Below, one piece after another: positions 17,371 through 24,648 of a stretch of 64,000 nt of DNA. The notes beneath the pieces are model-generated. The model did not search any database, was not told the origin of the DNA, and saw nothing but the letters and a program-made list of their open reading frames with translations. This stretch comes from Marinobacter flavimaris. GTDB lineage: Bacteria > Pseudomonadota > Gammaproteobacteria > Pseudomonadales > Oleiphilaceae. Position numbers and translations under genes: made by a program. Position 1 is the first letter of the stretch, and every line of letters starts with the position of its first letter. The DNA is taken from positions 62,001 to 126,000 of the forward strand of contig NZ_PSSW01000007.1 of the NCBI RefSeq assembly GCF_002933295.1, given 5' to 3'.

Positions 17371-18185
17371 CCAAACTCGCTCTGATAACCGGTGCCAGCG
17401 CCGGCATTGGCCGTGAAGCCTGCGCCCTCTTTGCCCGGAAAGGCTACAGGGTGATCGCCCTGTCCCGACAGCCAGCTGGTGTCGAGTCTGCCGATCTGGA
17501 GCTGGCGCTGGATCTAGAGTCCTTTGACCAGATCGAAGGGCTTGCGGGCGCTCTGGACACGGAAATTGCAGCAGCCGAGCGGGTGATTCTGGTCAACAAC
17601 TCCGGTTACGGGCAATTCGGCGCGCTTCGCGATCTCTCCGAACCCATGTGGCAAAAGCAGTTCAGTACCCACGTATTCGGCCCCATCAAGCTGGCTGCTG
17701 TCTGCCTGGGGCTCTGCGAACAGCACGGTAAACCCTTGCGGGTCATCGCGGTTAGCTCCGTTCTCTCCATCGCGCCCCAGAAAATGAAAGGCGCCTACTG
17801 TGCCGCCAAATCCGCGATGAACACGGCCCATGAGAGTTTCTGGTTTGATGAACAGGGCAGCAACAGCCTGGAAAGTATCTCGCTGGTGCTCCCGGGCCCC
17901 GTGGTGACCCGGTTCAGAGAGCATGCCCTGGCCGCGTTGCAGCCCGTGCTTGGCCAGGCCAGCGCCGTGCACCGGGAAAAGTACAAGGCAATGGAAGCAG
18001 CGCTCGCGCCAGGCGCCAGAATCAAGCCCTTTACAGCCAGTGCGTCGGACGTCGCGAAAAAGATTGTCAGGGCAGCAGAGGCGACACGACCCAAGCCTCG
18101 ATACCTGGTTACACCCCAGACCTACGCTGCCGAATTTATCACCCGGTTTATTCCCCGGTCGATCCAGAGAATCATCTTTAGGTAA
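17367..18185 (+). CDS. Short-chain dehydrogenase/reductase (SDR)
   Basis: The 272-residue protein shows the classical SDR pattern: a TGASAGIGREA cofactor loop at residues 8-18, VNNSG, a catalytic Ser in AVSSVLS, and YCAAKSAMN with Tyr and Lys of the active site. It probably reduces or oxidises a carbonyl/alcohol with NAD(P)H; the substrate is unknown. GGAGG at 17354-17358 marks the ATG at 17367, which overlaps the CIA30 stop. The C-terminus (FITRFIPRSIQRIIF) is amphipathic and could touch the membrane. It converges with and slightly overlaps the old-yellow-enzyme gene. Confidence 0.88.
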   Translation: MTKLALITGASAGIGREACALFARKGYRVIALSRQPAGVESADLELALDLESFDQIEGLAGALDTEIAAAERVILVNNSGYGQFGALRDLSEPMWQKQFSTHVFGPIKLAAVCLGLCEQHGKPLRVIAVSSVLSIAPQKMKGAYCAAKSAMNTAHESFWFDEQGSNSLESISLVLPGPVVTRFREHALAALQPVLGQASAVHREKYKAMEAALAPGARIKPFTASASDVAKKIVRAAEATRPKPRYLVTPQTYAAEFITRFIPRSIQRIIFR

Positions 18186-19500
18186 GGCGGGCCTTCTTCA
18201 CCCGCCGGGACCGGCTCAATTCATCCTTAACAAAAGCCCCGACGGCCTTGAGGATACCCAGGTCCGGATCAGCCTCTTCGCCATCCGCCAGCCGGAAAAT
18301 CTGCTGGTAGTACCACGCCTGGCCGCCCAACACGTTAATGACTTTGATTGGCATCAGCGGACTCGCTGGTGAGAAAAACCCTCGTTGAGCAAGTTTGACG
18401 TAATCTTCGTAGCAAACCGTCTTATCGATGCGGCCATCAAGCAGATCTTTGGGCGTATCGGGATCCGTGCAGAGAGGCCGGCCAAGGCCAATCACGTCGG
18501 TTTCGCTACTGGCAATCGCCTCTTCCATCAACGTGCGCGTACGGAATCCACCGGTGACCATCAGCGGGCAATCGCACACCTCTCGAATCGTCTGGGCATA
18601 ATCCAGGAAGTAAGCCTCCCGCTTGCGAGTGCTTTCCCGCATGGCCGGCCCCTCGCTCGCCGTGTCGGCATCACCACTGTACCCGAGCAGCCGCGGCTGT
18701 TCGTAGGTGCCGCCAGACACCTCCAGCAGATCAATACCCTCCTCATTGAGCCAGCGCACCACGTTCACAGACTCGTCGAGCGTAAAGCCGCCTTTGCGGA
18801 AATCGTCGGAATTCAGCTTTACCGCCACCGGAAACTCCGGCCCCACCGCAGCGCGCGTCGCCCGCACTACCTCGATCAGGAAACGGGCGCGATTTTCCAG
18901 CGACCCACCCCAGCAATCGGTGCGCTGGTTGGTGACCGGCGACAGAAAAGACGACAACAGATACCCATGGGCCCCATGCACCTGAACGCCGGTGAAGCCC
19001 GCCTCTTTAGCAACCCGGGCGACGTTGGCAAAACGCTCGATAAAATCGAGGATCTCCGGCTCCGTGAGTGCCCGTGGGCGGGCATAGTTGCCCATCAGCG
19101 ATAGCTGCACCGCCGAAGGCCCCATCGGACGAGTGGTCACGTATCGTGGCGACTGCCGACCGGCATGGGAAATCTGCATCCACAGATGGTTGCCATTGCG
19201 GGTGCCCGCTTCGGCCCAGGCACGCAACTGCGCCATACCCTCCGGCTCGCCTTCAGCCGGCGCCGGATCAATGGCCACGTTACCCGGCCGCTCCAGCACC
19301 CGTTGATCAATCATCACATTGCCGGTAATCAGCAACCCCGCCCCGCCATTGGACCAGCGACCGTAAAGGGTTTCATGGCGGTGGGTAGCGTGAAGCTGAT
19401 CGTCTGCCAGTCCCTCGGTCATGGCAGCCTTAGCAAGTCGGTTCGGCAGGACTGCTCCGCAGGGGAGCTTCAGAGGTTGGGCAAGCGGTGATTCGGTCAT
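18178..19500 (-). CDS. NADH:flavin oxidoreductase, old-yellow-enzyme family
   Basis: The 440-residue protein is an FMN-binding TIM barrel. It begins PLKLPCGAVLPNRLAKAAMTEG and contains MQISHAGRQSPRY, GVQVHGAHGYLLSSFLSP and TDCWGGSLENRARF, all hallmarks of the 2,4-dienoyl-CoA/NADH:flavin oxidoreductase branch. It ends without the extra Fe-S and pyridine-nucleotide domains of FadH-like enzymes, so it is a single-domain enoate reductase type. The substrate is unknown. The open frame begins at 19524, but an AGGA 8 bp upstream supports the ATG at 19500. Confidence 0.88.
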   Translation of the reverse strand: MTESPLAQPLKLPCGAVLPNRLAKAAMTEGLADDQLHATHRHETLYGRWSNGGAGLLITGNVMIDQRVLERPGNVAIDPAPAEGEPEGMAQLRAWAEAGTRNGNHLWMQISHAGRQSPRYVTTRPMGPSAVQLSLMGNYARPRALTEPEILDFIERFANVARVAKEAGFTGVQVHGAHGYLLSSFLSPVTNQRTDCWGGSLENRARFLIEVVRATRAAVGPEFPVAVKLNSDDFRKGGFTLDESVNVVRWLNEEGIDLLEVSGGTYEQPRLLGYSGDADTASEGPAMRESTRKREAYFLDYAQTIREVCDCPLMVTGGFRTRTLMEEAIASSETDVIGLGRPLCTDPDTPKDLLDGRIDKTVCYEDYVKLAQRGFFSPASPLMPIKVINVLGGQAWYYQQIFRLADGEEADPDLGILKAVGAFVKDELSRSRRVKKARLT

Positions 19501-19528
19501 GGATAATTCCTGCTGTTCAAGCATAAGT

Positions 19529-21211
19529 TTACAGCCCCAACCACTCTGCCAGCTGAAGATTGGTTTTCAGCCTCAGTCGCTGCTGAAGCATCCCCTCAAA
19601 GACGCCTTCCACGGTTCGTTCCTGCCCCAGCAATGGCAGTGAGGCCTCAGCCTCTGAGAAAAACTGCTCCTCACGAGACGTGCCCACAATCGCTTGCTCC
19701 CACCAGTTCACTACTCGAGGGTGCGCCTCTTTGAGCAGCAAGTCCCCGGGAAGCTTTTCGGACTTCGAAGCATTAGCCGTGTGGCTTGATGGCATCAGAT
19801 TCCAGAGATCGTTGTTGTTCCATCGCGACCACGGAAAACAGTGGTCAACGTCAAACCGCTTCGCTTTGAGATTTTGGGCTGTCCATACGCACTCGACCCG
19901 ACCAGTCTCGAGCTGCTGGTTAATCATGTGACGGACAGCTGACGTATCGCGCCGACCTTCCACCCACTGTAAACCACGATGATAGTCATCCATGCGGTAA
20001 CGCAGATCCCAGCTACCCATCAGATCAATCCATTCATTAACAATCGCAGGCTCAATCCAGCACGCATAGCGACTGAATGCATCCCAGAGAAATGAAGGAA
20101 CACGGAAGGTACCGAACCGGGAAAGCGTTGCTTTGTCCAAACGCACGGGTGCCTTCTTGATGGTCATCCTGGCCGAACCGCCCTCGAAGATCGGACGGTT
20201 ACTACCAGGCCAAGTCGTGAAATTTGCGGGGTTCTTGAGAATGGTCGAGCAAGCATCCCGGATAGCGCGCAGGACTACTGGAGCAACATCCGCCGACAGC
20301 GACATGCCCACTCTGAAATCCAGAGGCGTGAAATCCTGCAGCTTTAAGAAATCCTCCGTGGCAAAGCCATAGCCGCGAGTGCCTGGTGCTTGCCTCAATT
20401 GATGCCGCAGAACCAGAGGGTGATAAAGCATAATCCAGAACAGCCCGACCGCCCCAAGCGGAATATCCACCCAGTCATCACTACGTTTAAGCGCCAAGCC
20501 GGGCGCTCCGTCAGCAATCCGGACTAGGGTTCGCAGCAAACCCAATTTGTAAGTCGAAGACTTATTATCATTAACGATAATGTGACGGACTGTCGGCAAT
20601 GCTCCGGTGCCATCGTCCGCCAACCTAAAAGCCAGCGTCTCCCAAGAAACTTCGTCCCTCTGGAGCGCATCCTTCTTGCGCTCGACCGGCAACGGGAGCG
20701 GAATCAGTGCCCGGCGTTTGGCAAAAACCTCCAGCTCTTCCCTACTGACGTCGTAAAAAAGTCGTTCGCCATCACCGGGCCCATGCCGAACCGTAATCAC
20801 CAGCATTCCACCGGGTGCCAAAAGCTCAGTCAGGATTCGAAAGGCACGATCACGATCGGAGGGCGGGATATGCATCCAGACAGCGGAAACAAGAATCAGA
20901 TCGAAGCGATAGCTCAGCTTCCGGATCTTACCTAGATCGGGTAATTGATCGTCTACCCAGTGAATGCTCTGAATGCGAGTAGCGTCCTGCCCCAACTCTC
21001 TTAAGCCATCTGCGGGCTCTACCGCGACAACATCCCAGCCTCGTTCTGCAAGGGCACTGGAATCGCGACCACTGCCTGCGCCGACATCGAGAGCAAGGCC
21101 TGCTTTATCGCCCAGGAAGGAGAGCCAGTCTTGGTGAACCTGTTCGAAGGTCAGGGACTGGTATTGGGTGAAGAAGTTTTGGGCGTTTTTGTTGTAGGGA
21201 CGGTAACTCAT
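19529..21211 (-). CDS. SAM-dependent methyltransferase fused to an HNH endonuclease
   Basis: The 560-residue protein has two recognisable halves. Residues about 35-180 are a class I methyltransferase with SAM motif LDVGAGSGRD (41-50), acidic VVAVEP (61-66) and LAPGGMLVIT (131-140). The C-terminal part holds an HNH nuclease with Asp456-His457 (FDVDHCFPWS), Asn471, Asn480 and Lys483. The middle of about 250 residues is unrecognised. The ATG at 21211 overlaps the helicase stop as ATGA, so the two proteins are made together; a longer frame to 21241 is less likely. The set of methyltransferase, HNH, helicase and PLD points to nucleic-acid modification or restriction, probably phage defence. The modified substrate is unknown, and this methyltransferase resembles small-molecule/tRNA-type enzymes more than DNA methylases. 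Confidence 0.75.
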   Translation of the reverse strand: MSYRPYNKNAQNFFTQYQSLTFEQVHQDWLSFLGDKAGLALDVGAGSGRDSSALAERGWDVVAVEPADGLRELGQDATRIQSIHWVDDQLPDLGKIRKLSYRFDLILVSAVWMHIPPSDRDRAFRILTELLAPGGMLVITVRHGPGDGERLFYDVSREELEVFAKRRALIPLPLPVERKKDALQRDEVSWETLAFRLADDGTGALPTVRHIIVNDNKSSTYKLGLLRTLVRIADGAPGLALKRSDDWVDIPLGAVGLFWIMLYHPLVLRHQLRQAPGTRGYGFATEDFLKLQDFTPLDFRVGMSLSADVAPVVLRAIRDACSTILKNPANFTTWPGSNRPIFEGGSARMTIKKAPVRLDKATLSRFGTFRVPSFLWDAFSRYACWIEPAIVNEWIDLMGSWDLRYRMDDYHRGLQWVEGRRDTSAVRHMINQQLETGRVECVWTAQNLKAKRFDVDHCFPWSRWNNNDLWNLMPSSHTANASKSEKLPGDLLLKEAHPRVVNWWEQAIVGTSREEQFFSEAEASLPLLGQERTVEGVFEGMLQQRLRLKTNLQLAEWLGL

Positions 21212-24200
21212 GCCGCCGCCAGCTTCGCTGCCTGCTGCCACATAAAGTTTGGCATCGGCGTTCGGAGTTTCCAGGTAATACTCATCGGCTGGGAACCGGT
21301 GTGAGACACGTAATCCACCTCACCATAATTCACAAACCCCATCGTGCGACCATATTCGTCTTTCGCCTGCTCTCTTACAAACAAGAACAACCGCTTGTTG
21401 ATGGCTTGGTGTTGAATATAGTCCTTCCCTTTACCACGGTCAGGCCGGGAACTGTTTTGCGACTGCCAGTGGAATAACTGCTCATTGATGGCGTAGTCGT
21501 GGTACATGGTGGTTGGGGAGAACTGCTTTTCGTTTTTGTCCAAGGTGACAAACATCAGCTCAATATTTTGATCCTGAATGACATATACACCTTCCCTCGA
21601 TGGTGGGTTATGCTCGAACGTCATCGCACCAAAGCCAACCAGAATCTGCTCTCGGGAATAGCGGGCGTGCAATCGTAGCGGGACTTCCCGCAACTCCGGC
21701 ATCGCCGGCTGCTCGTGTTTGGTTTTCGCCAATTTCCAGTCGAGCACGTCCACCAGCTCCTGTTCCAGCCCCAGCTTGCTGAGTCCTGCCAAGCTTTGTG
21801 TCAGCGAATCAAATTCCAGCTCTGGCCCTGCTTTCTGCCAGAAGTCGTAATGGCACATGAGTGCCTGGCGACCTTTCGGGTCGTCACAGCTAAACCCTGC
21901 TTGGCATAGCTTCTTAAGAAACAGCAGGTACTGGTGATCGTCGCAGATCAAAATCCGATTGTGGATGGCCTTCTTCGCCAGTTTAAACGAGTCATCGGCT
22001 CTGTCTTCGTCTTTTGCCTTGCTCACCAACTCGGCCCAACTGCCCCGTTTGTAGAGTTCGTTCAGGTCGATGTGGGGATGATGGGTTATGAAGTTCTTCA
22101 GCGTGAGTGGCTGAGTGGAATGCTGTGGGAACTGCCGAACAAGAGACACCAGCCCCTTCATGGTCAGCGTGGCTTGCCGGATGTTGCTCAGCACCATTTC
22201 CTGGGTTTTCTTGGTGAGCTCAATTCGGCAACCCAGTGGTGCATGGGGAAAGCCCTGCTTCAGTTCTTCCGAAATTGAGCGTTCTGACTTTCCCACCAGT
22301 GCCCGGAATTTATTGGCGAAATCATATTCAGGCCGAGAATTACCAACAAAGTCCAAGACTGTGCAGCAATCTTTGTCGTCAGCAAGGCGCAAACCCCGAC
22401 CCAGTTGCTGAAGGAAGATGGTCAGGCTTTCGGTTGGGCGCAGGAATAACAGGGTGTCGACTTCCGGAATATCGACGCCTTCGTTGAATATGTCGACCAC
22501 ACACAGCACGTTGATTTGCCCGGAGCGAATGGCTTGCTGCTTTTGTTGGCGTTCGTGGCTGTTGTCACTAGTGAGCACATCGGCCTTGATGCCGTGCAAC
22601 AGGAGCTGCTCCACCATGAAGGTCGCGTGTTCACGGCTCACACAGAAAGCGAGAGCTTTCATGCTGGCTATATCGGTGACGATTTCCCGCAAGCTTCGCA
22701 GAATCTTTTTTACGCGATTCTGGTTGTGCGTATACAAGTTCGTCAACTGAGCAATATCGTAACGCCCACGACTCCAAGGAATAGTGCGCAGGTCGGTGTC
22801 ATCATCTATTCCAAAGTATTGAAAGGGGCAAAGGTGGCGGCGGTTGATGGCCTCCGGTAACCGGAGTTCGGCGGCAATCACGCCACCAAAGTCGCTGAGA
22901 ATATCGCCGCCATCGTGTCGCTCCGGAGTCGCTGTCAGTCCCAGCAGTATTTCGGGCGAGAAGTGTTCCAATACCGCCCGATAACTCGATGCGGCGATGT
23001 GGTGCACTTCGTCGATTACGATGTAGTCGTAATAGCCTTCAGTGAGCTTTAGCTGATCCAGCTGGTTATTCAGAGTCTGAATCGAAACGAACAATTGCCG
23101 GTAGTGTTCCGGCAACTGGCCGCCTACCCAGAGTTCACCGAAAGCATTATTACGCAGCACGCCACGGTAAGCTTCCCGGGCTTGGCGCAGAATTTCTTCC
23201 CGGTGCGCCACAAACAGAAAGTGGGCGTTTGGTTTTGCTTTCAGGAAGCGCCGAAAATCAAACGCCGAGATCAGGGTCTTGCCGGTGCCAGTGGCGGCCA
23301 CCACGAGGTTTCGCAAACGCTGGTGCACGTCCCGCTCAACAGAGAGTTGCTCTAGAATGTCTTTCTGATGCGGAAACGGCGTAATTTCGAAATAGTGGGA
23401 GGAGCCGGGAGCGTCCAACCCTTTTTGTTGTTTTAGTGCGCGGTTGAGCTTTTCGGTACTCTCAGCCCGGCCATCGAACCATTCAAAGTCTTCCGAAGCC
23501 CAATAGGTTTCAAAGGTGCTGAGCGATTTGTTGATGATGTGAGGGATTTCCTGAGCGGTGATCTTAAGATTCCACTCAAGGCCATTGGTCAGCGCCGATC
23601 GAGATAGGTTTGATGAACCGATGTAACCGGTGTGAAAACCCGTGTTCCGGAGGAACAAATAGCTCTTGGCGTGCAGCCTTTCACGCTCGGTGTTGTAGCT
23701 CAGCTTCACTTCGGTGTTCGGCAGGCTAGCCAGATACTCAACGGCTTTGGCATCCGTTGCCCCCATGTAGGAGGTGGTGATGATTTTCAGCTCTCGGCCA
23801 CTCGCGGTGAAGGCTTCCAGTTCTTTCCGGAATATCCGAATTCCGGCCCATTTGATGAACGAGACCAACCAGTAAATCCGGTCCGCTGACAAAATCTCGC
23901 GCTTTAGCTCTGACTCCAGTGACAAGCCAGCATTACTGCCTGAAAATAACTCACTCTGTGTGAGTCCTGTGAGCGGGAAAACGTCTTCAACATACTGCTT
24001 CAGGTTCGCAGCAACCGGGTTTTCCAGCTCATAAAGCGCGGTGAGGATCTTTCCTTGGCTATCGAGGAGGTTCTCATCCAGGAACCCATCATCCTGCACC
24101 TTCCCCTTGAGCCACATCAGCAACTGATTCGATAACTCGATTTGCTCCTGAAGTCGGTTATCGCCCGAAGGCACCGACCCAATAGCGAACTCCAGAATGT

Positions 24201-24336
24201 TAGTAAGGAATCGTGACAACCATACAGATGCTTCCACACTGCTAAGCTGGCGCTCACCTACGTAAAATTGTTTCCTGTCCAATCTGTTTTCTACGAGCCG
24301 GGTAATAAGCTGCTCGTAGATTCCGGTCTGCTGCAT
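21208..24336 (-). CDS. PLD-nuclease / SF2 helicase / DUF3427 protein
   Basis: The 1042-residue protein has three parts. Residues about 135-290 form a phospholipase-D-like domain with a single H-x-K motif (LHAKSYLF, His222/Lys224) followed by GYIGSSNLSRSAL. Residues about 315-690 form a superfamily 2 helicase: Walker A AATGTGKT (347-354), DEVH (442-445), LTATP (467-471), and a motif VI of type QQLGRGLR. The C-terminal part (about 690-1042) fits DUF3427. Proteins of this layout are known near restriction and defence genes and probably translocate on DNA and cut it. It is first in a two-gene operon with the methyltransferase-HNH fusion. Base composition looks less GC-rich by eye than the flanking genes. 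Confidence 0.85.
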   Translation of the reverse strand: MQQTGIYEQLITRLVENRLDRKQFYVGERQLSSVEASVWLSRFLTNILEFAIGSVPSGDNRLQEQIELSNQLLMWLKGKVQDDGFLDENLLDSQGKILTALYELENPVAANLKQYVEDVFPLTGLTQSELFSGSNAGLSLESELKREILSADRIYWLVSFIKWAGIRIFRKELEAFTASGRELKIITTSYMGATDAKAVEYLASLPNTEVKLSYNTERERLHAKSYLFLRNTGFHTGYIGSSNLSRSALTNGLEWNLKITAQEIPHIINKSLSTFETYWASEDFEWFDGRAESTEKLNRALKQQKGLDAPGSSHYFEITPFPHQKDILEQLSVERDVHQRLRNLVVAATGTGKTLISAFDFRRFLKAKPNAHFLFVAHREEILRQAREAYRGVLRNNAFGELWVGGQLPEHYRQLFVSIQTLNNQLDQLKLTEGYYDYIVIDEVHHIAASSYRAVLEHFSPEILLGLTATPERHDGGDILSDFGGVIAAELRLPEAINRRHLCPFQYFGIDDDTDLRTIPWSRGRYDIAQLTNLYTHNQNRVKKILRSLREIVTDIASMKALAFCVSREHATFMVEQLLLHGIKADVLTSDNSHERQQKQQAIRSGQINVLCVVDIFNEGVDIPEVDTLLFLRPTESLTIFLQQLGRGLRLADDKDCCTVLDFVGNSRPEYDFANKFRALVGKSERSISEELKQGFPHAPLGCRIELTKKTQEMVLSNIRQATLTMKGLVSLVRQFPQHSTQPLTLKNFITHHPHIDLNELYKRGSWAELVSKAKDEDRADDSFKLAKKAIHNRILICDDHQYLLFLKKLCQAGFSCDDPKGRQALMCHYDFWQKAGPELEFDSLTQSLAGLSKLGLEQELVDVLDWKLAKTKHEQPAMPELREVPLRLHARYSREQILVGFGAMTFEHNPPSREGVYVIQDQNIELMFVTLDKNEKQFSPTTMYHDYAINEQLFHWQSQNSSRPDRGKGKDYIQHQAINKRLFLFVREQAKDEYGRTMGFVNYGEVDYVSHTGSQPMSITWKLRTPMPNFMWQQAAKLAAA

Positions 24337-24648
24337 CGTGTACGTCCCACATTGATGACTTCCAGAAGAACGGCGCGGTGGCCACCGGCATTCCTTATAT
24401 CTCGCAATCTAACTAAATCCGGTGGAATGACGTTAACCCCTAAAATGTCGGATTTCCACGAAATCCGCGATCCTCCCGACAGGCTTTTTTTGGCAATCGA
24501 GCGATTGCTATCGATTACAGTGTAGCCTCACATGACACCAGTTAGATCCAGCGCTTCCACATCGTGGACGCACCGGACAGCCACAACCGAATATCCAGCT
24601 TGCCGGTCAGCCGGCCGTAACTTGCAAAGCACTGCTTGGCGTCGCTAG
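24337..24648. other. 312-bp gap with two small palindromes and possible gene-end remnants
   Basis: No intact gene is visible. There are two inverted repeats: CGGATTTC-CAC-GAAATCCG at 24449-24467, and GCAATCG-AG-CGATTGC at 24493-24508. Both lie upstream of the helicase gene and could be operators. A plus-strand open frame ends at 24416 (reading GAVATGIPYISQSN before the stop). A minus-strand frame ends at 24542 (reading LDIRLWLSGASTMWKRW). Each looks like the tail of a lost protein, but both are too short to identify. The helicase promoter should lie here. Confidence 0.45.
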
